From positions 1 to 64,000 of the forward strand of contig PYSS01000038.1 of the NCBI GenBank assembly GCA_003049465.1: a stretch of DNA of 64,000 nucleotides, given 5' to 3'. The stretch comes from Magnaporthiopsis rhizophila (Eukaryota; Ascomycota; Sordariomycetes; Magnaporthales; Magnaporthaceae). The notes under the pieces were generated by a model that saw only the letters and a program-made list of their open reading frames with translations, ran no database searches and was not told where the DNA came from. The stretch's first letter is position 1, and each line of letters starts with the position of its first letter. A program made the position numbers and the translations under genes. Below are positions 10,193 to 19,132 of this stretch, one piece after another.

Positions 10193-11254
10193 ATGGCTCC
10201 TGCATCGCCCGACGTCCTCGTGACGGGCTCGTCGGGCCACCTGGGCCGCGCCCTCATGCTGTCTCTGCACTCGCATGGCCACACGCCGCTCGGGATCGAT
10301 ATTCTCCCCTCCGAAACGACCCATCACCAGGGCTCCGTTGCGGACCCATCGTTCGTGCGCTCGATTTTCCGCGAGAACCCGAGCCTCCGCCATGTCCTGC
10401 ACGCGGCGACGCTGCACAAGCCGCACGTGGGCTCGCACTCCAAGACCGACTTTGTCGACGTCAACATCACGGGCACCCTCAACCTCCTGGACGCGGCAGC
10501 CGCGACGCGCAGCGGCCGAGACTCGCGCGACGGCGGCGTCGAGTCCTTCGTCTTCGTGTCGACCACGTCCGCCTTCGGCCAGGCCCTGAGCGGCGGCGGG
10601 GGCGCGGCGGCCTCCTGGATAGACGAGGACGTGGTGCCGGTGCCCAAGAACATCTACGGCATCACCAAGGTCGCGGCCGAGGACCTGTGCCGCCTGGTGC
10701 ATATGCAGACGGGCATGCCGACCGTGGTCCTGCGCACCGCCCGCTTCTTCCCCGAGGAGGACGACGACGACGTGCGCCAGGCGGCCGCGCCGCTGGACGG
10801 CAACCTCAAGGTCCTGGAGCTGGCGCACCGGCGCGTCGACATCGCCGACGTGGTGACCGCCTGCGTGTGCGCGCTGCGGGTTGCCTCTCGCCGCGGCGAA
10901 GGCGACGCCCCGTTCTGGGGCCGCTACATCATCAGCGCGCCGACGCCGTTTGGGCGCGACGAGGAGACGCTGCGGCGGCTGGGCGGCGGGCGGGCGGCCG
11001 AGGTGTACAAGGAGTGCGTGCCGGGGATCGAGGCGGCGTTTGCCAAGGCTGGCTGGGTGTTCCTGCCGACGGTGGACCGCGTTTACGATGCGTCCAGGGC
11101 GCTGCGAGACCTCGGCTGGCGGCCGGAGTATGATATCCAGCGCGCAGTTGAGAAGGTGGCCAAGGGGGAGGAGTGGAGGAGCGAGCTCACGCTGCGGGTT
11201 GGGAAGCTCGGATATCACGAGACCACGCAGGGAGTGTACACAACTCGGGGATAG
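10193..11254 (+). CDS. NAD(P)-dependent epimerase/dehydratase, 353 aa
   Basis: This is an extended short-chain dehydrogenase (Rossmann fold) acting on a nucleotide sugar or similar substrate, probably in the cytosol. The N-terminus has VLVTGSSGHLG with the GxxGxxG dinucleotide motif at residues 12-18 and an acidic residue at 36 (GID) that would bind the adenosine ribose of NAD. AATLHKPHV at 71-79 follows strand 4, VNITGTLNLLDAA at 90-102 is the usual helix, FVSTTSAFG at 121-129 supplies the catalytic S/T, and YGITK at 155-159 is the active-site YxxxK. The C-terminal half (about 190-330) is the substrate-binding part. The ATG at 10193 (CAGACCATGG) is chosen because it starts just before the Rossmann strand; upstream in-frame sequence is leader. 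Single exon, very GC-rich at third positions. It lies 285 bp before, and in the same direction as, the monooxygenase gene; no shared pathway is demonstrated. Confidence 0.88.
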   Translation: MAPASPDVLVTGSSGHLGRALMLSLHSHGHTPLGIDILPSETTHHQGSVADPSFVRSIFRENPSLRHVLHAATLHKPHVGSHSKTDFVDVNITGTLNLLDAAAATRSGRDSRDGGVESFVFVSTTSAFGQALSGGGGAAASWIDEDVVPVPKNIYGITKVAAEDLCRLVHMQTGMPTVVLRTARFFPEEDDDDVRQAAAPLDGNLKVLELAHRRVDIADVVTACVCALRVASRRGEGDAPFWGRYIISAPTPFGRDEETLRRLGGGRAAEVYKECVPGIEAAFAKAGWVFLPTVDRVYDASRALRDLGWRPEYDIQRAVEKVAKGEEWRSELTLRVGKLGYHETTQGVYTTRG

Positions 11255-11349
11255 GGGTATGGAGCAGAGACGCAAAAGGGGCGCTCGATTGGCGGATTTT
11301 AGCTGCTTACAGTCAGGCCCGAGGAATTCGGCCGAGCAAATGAGACATA

Positions 11350-11366
11350 CACGTGAAGTCCACGTG
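11350..11366 (+). promoter_or_regulatory. Paired CACGTG E-boxes upstream of the monooxygenase
   Basis: Two perfect CACGTG hexamers start at 11350 and 11361, 11 bp apart (about one helical turn), 70-85 bp upstream of a TATAAA. CACGTG is the core for bHLH factors (Cbf1/Pho4/SREBP-like) and some bZIPs. The spacing and position suggest a genuine composite element. Confidence 0.45.
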
Positions 11367-11435
11367 ATACCTGCGAGGCCACCAACGCTAAGAGCATCTA
11401 GGCATCAGCAGCACGGGTTGCTTATGGAGTTCAAG

Positions 11436-11441
11436 TATAAA
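11436..11441 (+). promoter_or_regulatory. TATA box of the monooxygenase gene
   Basis: TATAAA about 100 bp before the ATG at 11540, followed by a C/T-rich leader (CTTCCACGC...CTCTCAACC). The distance is normal for a fungal core promoter with a short 5' UTR. Confidence 0.5.
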
Positions 11442-11539
11442 GTCGCAGCCTGGTTCCTTGGCTTTCTCGCCATCTTCCTACCGGTCTCCATTTAAATGCC
11501 CTCACTTCCACGCTGACTACTCTCAACCTAGCCTGCATC

Positions 11540-12823
11540 ATGAGCAACTCCTCGGCACCCACCATCGCCATCGTTGGTGCTGGCCCATCTGGGCTGACGC
11601 TTGCTCTTCTACTGCGCCAGCGTGGGCTACACCCGACCGTCTACGATCTGCGGCCCCGCCCCAGCGATGCCGAACTCTCGCAGCCAACGGGCATGTTGGA
11701 TCTCCACGAGGACAGCGGACTGGCCGCCATCCGCGCCTGCGGGCTGGAGGACCGCTTCCTAACCCTGACCGGCGACTGCGCGGAGTGCATGCTGATCGCC
11801 GACTCCAACGGCGACTACCTACACACCGAGGAGCCCGGCAAGGGTCGACCCGAGATATCGCGCAACGCCCTCACGCGCCTGCTGCTGTCGGCCCTGCCAG
11901 ACGATGCTGTCCGGTGGGACACAAAGGTCCTAGGGGCGGCGAAGGCCAGTACCCCAGGCGGCGGCACTGTTCTGCGATTTGCCGGCGAGACGGGAGAATC
12001 CAGCAGCAACGGCAGTGAGTTCGATCTAGTGGTGGGCGCAGACGGCGCCTGGTCGCGGATAAGACCGCTCTTGACCGACGTGCGGCCCAAAGGTGTTGGC
12101 TACCGATATGCCACCTTGAGCATCCGAGACATCGCAGGCCGCCATCCGGAACTGGCCGCGTATATCGGCCCCGGCACTATGATGGCGCTCGACGGCCCCG
12201 GGCTGGCCATCGCGACGCAGCGCACGTCTCAGGGAGCGGCTTGGTTCTACGTCACCGTCCCAGGGACCACAGCGGGCACAACGGACGTCGACGTTCCCCT
12301 GGATCCGGTTGCCCTTAAAGCGCGGCTGCTCGACAGCAATCACGACGGCAGCGGCACCACCATGACGCAAAACTTCTCATCCTGGGCTCCCCTGCTCAAG
12401 CAGCTCATCGCCACGGCGTGCGACGAGGCCGCGGCCGATGCCGCGGCCCCGATCCCGCTTAAGGCGTACGCCATGCTGCCCCTGGGCCACACCTGGGCCC
12501 CGCGGCCCGGCGTGACGCTCATCGGCGACGCGGCGCACCTGATGATGCCGGTGGGCGAGGGCGTCAACATGGGCATGACGGACGCGCTCGAGCTGTCTCA
12601 GGCCATCGCCGCGGCCACGGCCACGGCCACGGCCACAGCGGCGGAGCAGAGCTTTGCGGAGCGGCTCACGCCGCTGCTCCGGGCCTTCGAGGTCGGCATG
12701 TTTGAGCGCGCCGAGGAGAAGGCGCGGGAGTCGTGGGACACGTTCCAGATGATGATGGGCGAGGGTGGGGGACGGAAGCTGGCGGATATGCTGAAAGGGT
12801 TTGAAAAAAAGCCTGATGCATGA
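11540..12823 (+). CDS. FAD-dependent monooxygenase, TetX/PHBH type, 427 aa
   Basis: This is a class A flavin monooxygenase that would hydroxylate a small (often aromatic or polyketide) substrate using NAD(P)H and O2. Seen: the FAD-binding GAGPSG at residues 13-18 after a beta strand, with an acidic residue at D36 (VYDLR) for the ribose; the DG motif VGADGAWSRIR around 165-175; and the second FAD motif GDAAHLMMPVGEGVNMGM starting at 329. The order, spacing and the PVGEGVNMG wording match the tetracycline-destructase/TetX-like group and related fungal salicylate-hydroxylase-like enzymes. No signal peptide. A hexanucleotide repeat (GCCACG, about 12611-12638) encodes an Ala/Thr run at about 357-368, probably a variable surface loop. 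Single exon, ATG at 11540 (CATCATGAG), with a TATA box and E-boxes upstream. The physiological substrate is unknown; drug resistance should not be assumed. Confidence 0.9.
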   Translation: MSNSSAPTIAIVGAGPSGLTLALLLRQRGLHPTVYDLRPRPSDAELSQPTGMLDLHEDSGLAAIRACGLEDRFLTLTGDCAECMLIADSNGDYLHTEEPGKGRPEISRNALTRLLLSALPDDAVRWDTKVLGAAKASTPGGGTVLRFAGETGESSSNGSEFDLVVGADGAWSRIRPLLTDVRPKGVGYRYATLSIRDIAGRHPELAAYIGPGTMMALDGPGLAIATQRTSQGAAWFYVTVPGTTAGTTDVDVPLDPVALKARLLDSNHDGSGTTMTQNFSSWAPLLKQLIATACDEAAADAAAPIPLKAYAMLPLGHTWAPRPGVTLIGDAAHLMMPVGEGVNMGMTDALELSQAIAAATATATATAAEQSFAERLTPLLRAFEVGMFERAEEKARESWDTFQMMMGEGGGRKLADMLKGFEKKPDA

Positions 12824-14178
12824 CGGCTGGCTGATGGGTGGCGGCGGGCTGACGCATGACAGCTTTTCGCTCAAGGACCTCCTGGGGCGATGGGTCTGCC
12901 TTGGGCTATTGCTATAAAGAAACTTGATGGCCATACAGCTAAAGATATATCTAATATTATGGAATATTCTTTTCCTTTTTTTTCCTTCCCTTTCTCTATT
13001 CCTTTCTACTGTCTTTTTCTCCTTTCCTTTCTTCTTTCATTTCTTTTTCCTTTCCTTTCCTTTTTCCCTTCCTTTCCTTTTCCTTTCCTTTTTCCTTTCC
13101 TTTTCTACCGGGTTACTCTTATTACCTTGTATCAATTGGCAAGCTCGCCAGCGTGGATTTGCAGTAGCAAATTGTGCCGAAAAGTCCAACTTCAAGGGCT
13201 CAGGGGCTGCTCCAATCCAGTAGTTTCACAGCAGCCAGCGTGCAGCCGACGAGCGCTGGACCGGCAAAAACTCCTCCGCAGCGCCAGGGCCTGCAACTCA
13301 ACAGGGCCATACAGGAAGTGAGGGGTATCCAAGCGGCCTTGCGAGTGGTGTATCCCGATGAAGGCCCGCCCTCCTTCAGCACACGAGTCAGAATCTCCGA
13401 GTTCAACTGGACTCTCGGCCCAGCGCACGGCGTCGAGGAAGGATACCCCTCAGACCAGTTCCACCACGCCCCGAATCATCCCACGCCTAAACTCATCCCT
13501 ACCAGGCAGGCAGTAAAAGCCGTGTGTCGATTGTCCTATGCACCAATTAGCATTTAAAACCCATCATCCCACCATGATGGACATTCCGAAAAAGAAATCC
13601 GCGTGGCGTAAGCTGATAAAAAAAAAGCATCATTCTTGAAAGATGTTTCCCTCCACGATAGGCAGTACACGTCCTCGGCCTTGTCCAGGCCTCTCGGCGG
13701 CCTTTCTCACTGATCTCGTCCGCGGGGATCTTGGCGGCTCATCGTTTACATCATCTCGGGGCTTGGGGCATACACGCTGGCCAGAAGCTTATAAGTTTCG
13801 TGGGGTGTGTTAAGGCCGCGTCTTTTTTTCAGGCTCGACAACGGCACCGCGCCTGTTGCGGCCGGCCGGCGATGGATAAAGTGCTCCCTCAGATAGATAA
13901 ATTGCTGCGGCACAGCAACGCCCAGCCCGCAAGGCCGCCAGTAGATGGTGGCCGCAGAGGACATGATTGCGACGCTGCCCCCAACGCTGTTTCGTGCGAG
14001 GGAGAGGCCAAGATGCAGGATCGCGGCCCTGCATTCAGCTTCTCTCGTAATCAGGGGTACCTATGGGGCCAGGCTGGGCCTTGGCACCACGCGAGTGCCA
14101 CAAAACCTACCTCGTTGCGGCTTTACTACTCTCCCCGACACTTTCAATTCTTCGCCATCGGCCTCTCCCTCCGACACC
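12824..14178. other. Intergenic region with a pyrimidine microsatellite
   Basis: Apart from the T/C repeat listed separately and the leader of the next gene, no gene is supported. A 127-codon + strand frame at 13174-13557 lacks an ATG and any domain-like segment. The stretch 13560-13640 has an A-run and low complexity. Confidence 0.45.
12967..13107 (+). repeat. (TTTCC)n/(TTCCTT)n pyrimidine microsatellite
   Basis: About 140 bp almost purely T and C in irregular TTTCC, TTTTCC and TTCTTTC units, the complement of the purine tract next to element B2 at about 53581-53672. It lies about 145 bp after the monooxygenase stop. Such polypyrimidine tracts can form H-DNA and mutate in length. Confidence 0.7.
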
Positions 14179-15132
14179 ATGTATACAGCAAACGCCAAAG
14201 TCGGGACGGGTAAGCTTCTGCATCTCGCCTCCTGTTACCTGTTGTCGCTGACACCCGCCTCCTGCCCAGTCCCTCGGGCGGCCCTGCGCCCAAGACAGGG
14301 ACAGCAATGCGTACCCGACTGCCCAGCGGCGCCCAGGTGCAATCTCGAGTGCAAGCCTGGGGCGTCGTGCGCGATCGCCGTTTCCAAGTTCAACGAGAAA
14401 GACCCCTCTTGCGTCGTCGAATGTCCAAAGGCGTACTGCCGCGACGAAGTTACCGGCCAGGCTGTCCCTCCAGCCTCCGACACCCAGCCGCCTCCCAATG
14501 GCAACCCCGGTCCACTTTCCAGCCCAGCCCTTGCCGGCGTCGTGGCGGGTGCCGTGCTCCTGGTGGTTCTCTCTAGCTTTCTAATCTCTGGCATTCTCAT
14601 CTCTCGTTGGTGCCGGCGTCGTCGACGACGACGAAGACCGCTGCCGGACGGGCCAGGCCGTGGTAGCGTCCACAGGGTGTCCGGCAAGCCCGAGTTAGAA
14701 GGCTCTCCGGGGTACGAGTCCACTCCCGGCGCCGTGGCCGGTGCTCTGGCGCTCAAGGCGGAGCTGATGGAGGTGGAGAGGCCGCTTGAGCTTGGCGAAG
14801 AGGACAACAACCGGAACCTGCCGAACAGCGGAAGTGTTTATGAGCTGGAACGGGCCGAGGGGGTTATCCACCGGACACAAGGTCACGCTATAATGGACAC
14901 GTCCAGGAGTATGTCGTCCCGGAGCAGTCGAGCCCAGTCAGAAAGGAGCAGCCAGAGGCGTCTGCGCTTTTCGTTCCACAGCCAGGAGAGAAATGTGGGA
15001 CGCAACGGCTCACAGCGGAGTCGGGAAAGGTTACTGCGGATCCAGGAGATCGAAGAGGTGACGCGCAGGTTGACGGAGGAGCTGCAGAGGCTGAACAAGG
15101 GCAGATCGGGGACAAGGCCGGAATCGTCATGA
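14179..15132 (+). CDS. Cys-rich single-pass membrane protein, 317 aa (297 aa if spliced)
   Basis: The start is the ATG at 14179 (GACACCATG). The predicted exterior part has eight Cys between residues 44 and 87 (C44, C48, C54, C58, C64, C78, C82, C87), then a Pro/Asn-rich stalk (96-113), one membrane helix at about 116-143, and a stop-transfer R-run (WCRRRRRRRRP, 144-154). The cytosolic tail is Ser/Arg-rich with a probable coiled coil near the end (LLRIQEIEEVTRRLTEELQR, about 285-304). This layout fits a fungal surface sensor or receptor-like protein. A 60-nt segment, 14210-14269, has textbook intron signals (GTAAGC, GCTGAC, CCCAG) but is also in frame; retained, it supplies the only hydrophobic N-terminal stretch (KLLHLASCYLLSL) able to act as a signal peptide. 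Ligand and family are not recognised. Confidence 0.72.
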   Translation: MYTANAKVGTGKLLHLASCYLLSLTPASCPVPRAALRPRQGQQCVPDCPAAPRCNLECKPGASCAIAVSKFNEKDPSCVVECPKAYCRDEVTGQAVPPASDTQPPPNGNPGPLSSPALAGVVAGAVLLVVLSSFLISGILISRWCRRRRRRRRPLPDGPGRGSVHRVSGKPELEGSPGYESTPGAVAGALALKAELMEVERPLELGEEDNNRNLPNSGSVYELERAEGVIHRTQGHAIMDTSRSMSSRSSRAQSERSSQRRLRFSFHSQERNVGRNGSQRSRERLLRIQEIEEVTRRLTEELQRLNKGRSGTRPESS

Positions 15133-16173
15133 TTGACATTTGTTGGAGTGTATAATAATTAAACAAGTGAGCACTCAGGAGGGCTGATTGTCCGTGAGGC
15201 GAGTTAATTGGCTCCCATGAGGCTTTCGTCACCGTGGGATCCTCGCGTGCCCGAGGAAGCCGGTAGCGTCGCAGAGGTACACATGCTTGAGCGCGGTAGA
15301 CCGCGGCTTAAGGATGGGGATGTCGATGACCAGGATGACGAAGTCGGTGCTCTCGCCACGCCATGCCGCCTGTAAGCTGTATGTGCAGGCATTCTCCTCC
15401 TGGGCCGATCCTATGCTGCCACGAGGCTTAAAACGTGCACCTCAACCACCAAACCCAAAATTTGCCTTGCACCACGCTCCCAGTATAAAAGCGCCCGCGA
15501 ATCTCTTTAAACAAGAGAGATAGAAAAAAAGGAAAAAAAAAAGATGTGAACACCTCGCGCGTGGTAGCACTAGTAAGTAAATTTTTAACAGCAAACTGCT
15601 GCGAGTTGTAAGAGTCGCCCCTTTTGGTAGTTGTAGGGTGCAGTAGGTGGTGCAGAGGTGCACGTTCCATTTTGGGCCTCGTGGCAGCCTCAGAAGTCGC
15701 CGTATGCAAGCAACCTCAACCCCTACACTCTTCACACGGTAGTTAGCCCCTTTATAAGTTGGCCTGAGAAGTAAAGGTAGCCGTCACAATTGATTGTGCT
15801 AGCTAGATTGGTGTCAGGAGTCTGGATTGCTCTCCCATTCTAGATACACGCCTGTACATCGTGTGACTAGCTATTTATACGGGTGCACTGTGTTGAACTG
15901 TGCTGGGGCTGTGGCCTAATCGTGCAGGGGTGCCCGGCCCTTCCGACGCCTGTAAGCGCTGGGGCCGGGATCCTCAGCCGGAAGGGGGTGCACTGACTTA
16001 GTGAGCTTTTGTAATAGTTGTTATGGAATTGCGGCAGGAACCCCACCCAAAGTAGGAGCGGAGCAGACGGACACCTTTGAATCCACGCAACGTCATTAAC
16101 CGTGCATAAATGTCATCGATCGTGCACATATAACGTCAACGGGCCATAAAAGTGGAGTCCGGTTGGTGGAATA
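15133..16173. other. Intergenic region before the zinc-finger gene
   Basis: No gene is supported. A GC-rich hairpin-capable stretch lies at about 15931-15990 (CCCGGCCC pairing with GGGCCGGG, and CCTTCCG with CGGAAGG). GC content declines towards 15.5 kb. The part nearest 16174 contains ATAAAAG about 28 bp before the first ATG of the zinc-finger locus and is the likely promoter. Confidence 0.4.
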
Positions 16174-16741
16174 ATGTTCGCCCTAAGCTGGCCATTTCTG
16201 CTCACGGGGTTTCCGGTTTTGGCTTTTACATTTCACAATTTCATCGTCATCATCGCGGTGTGTGCTGGCTACCCCGCACCTAACAAAGGATTTGAGCTTA
16301 AATACCTAGCTGGGCCTCTGGTTCATCGTTTCAAACTTCCAGCTTCATCCGCTGTTGCAAAATATGGAAACCTGCGGAAGCTGTCGCCGTGCCTTTGGCA
16401 CAAAGGCAAGCCTTACACAGCACCTGAAGGCAACTCGCCATTGCTTTTGCCAGCATTGTAAACTCTCGTTTGCCTCTCCAGAAGGTTTCGGCCAGCACAA
16501 TTCGGCTTTTCATAGCTGGAAATGTCCGCAATGCCATGCGAACTTTGCCACAAAGAAGGCGTTAAACTAGCACCAAAAAGCGGAAAGCCACTGCTATTGC
16601 GGGGACTGCAATCGCCCATTTCCCGATACGGCTCTACTCAGGCAGCATTTAACGGCGTCGCAACACTCGAGCGAATTCCGCTGCTGCGATTGTAACCGAA
16701 ACTTTATCAGCTCCAAGGCCCTGGGCGATCATCTTCGAGAC
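16174..16741 (+). pseudogene. C2H2 zinc-finger gene, 5' half, cut by retrotransposon A
   Basis: From the ATG at 16364 the frame encodes four complete C2H2 fingers and the first part of a fifth: CGSC...H-x5-H, CQHC...H-x4-H, CPQC...H-x5-H, CGDC...H-x5-H, then CCDC...H before element A begins. A TAG at 16568-16570 (AACTAGCAC) stands where CAG would give the expected Gln between L-N and H-Q-K. An upstream exon may exist: ATG 16174 to 16257, then a good intron 16258-16309 (GTGTGT, CTAAC branch, CCTAG) that joins in frame to 16310. It would add a hydrophobic N-terminus, odd for a nuclear factor, so the intron may lie in the 5' UTR. Such tandem fingers with long H-x5-H spacing are typical of ascomycete DNA/RNA-binding proteins. 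Function was presumably lost on insertion. The 3' half is at 49394-50242. Confidence 0.85.
16737..16741 (+). other. Left target-site duplication of element A (GAGAC)
   Basis: GAGAC immediately precedes the 5' LTR; GAGAT immediately follows the 3' LTR at 49389. The single difference is a C-to-T transition. Confidence 0.85.
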
Positions 16742-17049
16742 TGTAACAAGGGGACAATATCGGCTTGGTGAGGTCACTATATTATAATAAACTTCTCATA
16801 GCCTTAAGGAGATGCTTAAAAAAAGCAAAATCTCCTCGAGGGACCCTTCGAAATATCTCCCCTTATATAAACCACCGGGTGGCCCGTGCTTCGCGGGGTT
16901 AGGTACGTATTTATGGAAGGGTTGGGCGCCTAGCCCCTTTTTTCATCTGCGAGGGTTTTATATCCAGCTGAACCGCCCTAATTATCTGGTGCCCTGGTAT
17001 TTGTTAGTTCCAAAAAAAGCGATGCTTGCGCGGCAATCCCCGTATAATA
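16742..17049 (+). repeat. 5' LTR of element A, 308 bp
   Basis: It aligns along its length with 49083-49388, sharing for example CCACCGGGTGGCCCGTG, CTATATTATAATAAAC-like and CCAGCTGAACCGCCC segments. It ends TATAATA where the 3' copy ends TGTGACA, exactly the change expected from G-to-A and C-to-T mutation. It is more mutated than the 3' copy in its right half. Confidence 0.85.
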
Positions 17050-18050
17050 TTATCCTTTTTTCCTTAAGGCGCGATCCGAACCTGTTGGTTAGAATTCTGT
17101 TTTTAAATTTGGGGGTTCCGGGGCTTGTGCGGATAATGCTGGTGAAAGGTTTGCATTTTTTTAGCCTTTTAACTTTAAAATTTTCCCAGGATTCCCAAAT
17201 ATTATTTTCCTTTCGATTGAAACCTAATTATTTAATTTTATATTTTATAATCCCTTTTTTAAGCTGCAAATCCCTAATTTTTTCTATATTCCAAATATTT
17301 TTAAGGGGCGAAGCCTTATTTTTAACGTGCTCCGGGTTGGGTTATTTATAAAAACCGGATTAATACGGTTTAATAAATGATATATGAAAAATGGGATGGA
17401 TTGTTTATATATCGGAAAAAGCCAGTTTAATTGTTAAGGGTATTAAAATATAAATAATGCAAAAAGGACCCAAAAGTTTAATGTTAAGCTTTTTTACAGG
17501 GTATTAAATTTTGATATTTTTTATATTAAATATTACAAATTATCTTTTTATAAATATTGGAAATATTGTTTATTTTTTATTTATTTATTGTTTTATTTTT
17601 TTGCGGGCTTTTTTTTAGGTGCAATTTGGCTTTGTTATGGATTTTATAAATTTAATAAACGTATAATTTACTGGCCGAACACAGGTAAATCTGCCTCGGA
17701 AACGGGGGGTTATTTGCGGCTGGGTTAAATCCATAATTAGCAAAAAAAGGAAATATTAATATGCTGGATAATAATATATTATTATAAGCAAATTTTGCTA
17801 TAAATAACAGGTTTGTCCAATTAAACATTCCGAAATTAACAAAAAAGCGTAAATATATTTTTAGGGTTTGATTAATTTTTTTTATTTATTTATCAGTTTA
17901 AAGGTAAAAAGCGGTATTTATTTGAAGCTTAATACCAATTAATTTTAAAAAATTCTGTTATAAATATGCTATAAATCTGGAATTTTGGTTTAAAATAATG
18001 TCCAATGGTACTTTGTAAAATTGCTAATATTTTTTGGCAAAAATGCGGAT

Positions 18051-18162
18051 TGTCACGGTACCATCCCTTATATAAGGACCAAGCACGTCGTAGCCCTTGG
18101 ATATGACAACGTTCCCTTTTGCTTTGGTGTAACGGGTACTACCTTGGTCTAGTCCCGTAACA
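18051..18162 (+). mobile_element. Mini LTR-like element E1, 112 bp
   Basis: It begins TGTCACGG and ends CCCGTAACA, and is flanked by a perfect 5-bp duplication CGGAT (18046-18050 and 18163-18167). It carries a TATA-like CCCTTATATAAGG near its left end and is far GC-richer than the surrounding element A. It is nearly identical to E2. The termini and TSD size fit a solo LTR of a very small (TRIM-like) retroelement; no internal domain is present. Confidence 0.8.
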
Positions 18163-19021
18163 CGGATAAAATTATCCGTTTTTTTTTCCTTTTTTTTTAA
18201 AGGTACAAAATGCGCCATTTTGGTAAAAGGGTTTATTATTACCCAAATAGAATTGCATTTGCAGCTTTTTGGGAAATCCGTAATAAAATTTATAATTATA
18301 ATTTGCTAAAATTGGTAATACAGTTTTATAAGTTAAAAAAAGCCGAAAAGGGCATATTTTGGGGCTTTATTATGCTGATATTCCAGATAACTCCTGGTAT
18401 AATCTCTAATATTAATAAGTATTTTTTTTATTTTAATTATTATAATTTTAAAAAGCATAGCGGCGGTGTTATGCGCATGGGCCGCTAAATAAGTTTTTTT
18501 TTCGAATTTTTAATATAAAAACAAAAAAAGTATTATTAAAATTAATATACTTTTAAATATATGGCAATTAATTTTTTGTTACAAATAATATACCCGATCG
18601 GTAAAAAAAAATTTGTTCGTTTATATTTATCATTTTATCCGAAAGGAAAAGGGCCAGTTGTTTTAAACAAAACAGTTACCTTTATAATTAATGCCACCAC
18701 AAATTTCCCTAATACCAGCCCCTGGGGTAAAATAACCGGCAAAACGGAAAGTTTTTATTCCCGAGCAGCTATTTTTTTCTTTTATTATTACAAATACTTT
18801 TTTTATAAAAAAAATTGTTTTACCCGGATAAAAAAAAACCAGCAAATGTTTTAATAGGATTTAATAATATATATGGAGGTATTTAATAATAAGTTGGACT
18901 TTTTGCTTATATTGATTTAATTAGCTTTTTAAAAAGCAAATTATTAACGGATACAAATTGCGTAATTTGTTAAAAGCCACACAAAATAGCAAACTGTTAA
19001 ATTAATTTTATAAAAGGGAAA

Positions 19022-19132
19022 TGGTACGGTACGATCCCTTATATAAGGACCAAGCACATCGTAGCCCCGGATATAACAACGTTCCCTTTTGCTTTGGTGT
19101 AACGGGTACTGCCTTGGTCTAGTCCCGTGATA
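19022..19132 (+). mobile_element. Mini LTR-like element E2, 111 bp
   Basis: It is closely related to E1 over its whole length (shared ATCCCTTATATAAGGACC, GTTCCCTTTTGCTTTGG and CCTTGGTCTAGTCCCGT) with a few transitions; the ends are TGGTACGG and CCCGTGATA. It is flanked by a perfect GGAAA duplication (19017-19021 and 19133-19137), so it is an independent insertion. Confidence 0.8.

Noticed and set aside
10085..11275. A 396-codon minus-strand frame opposite the epimerase
   Set aside because: A shadow of GC3-rich coding on the other strand; no recognisable motifs, while the plus strand has all SDR motifs.
13174..13557. A 127-codon plus-strand frame
   Set aside because: No ATG start, no motif, and an overlapping minus-strand frame of similar quality.
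16812..17351. A 179-codon frame at the left edge of the AT-rich block
   Set aside because: It starts inside the 5' LTR of element A and runs into mutated interior; translation has no domain and reflects low stop density in that frame.
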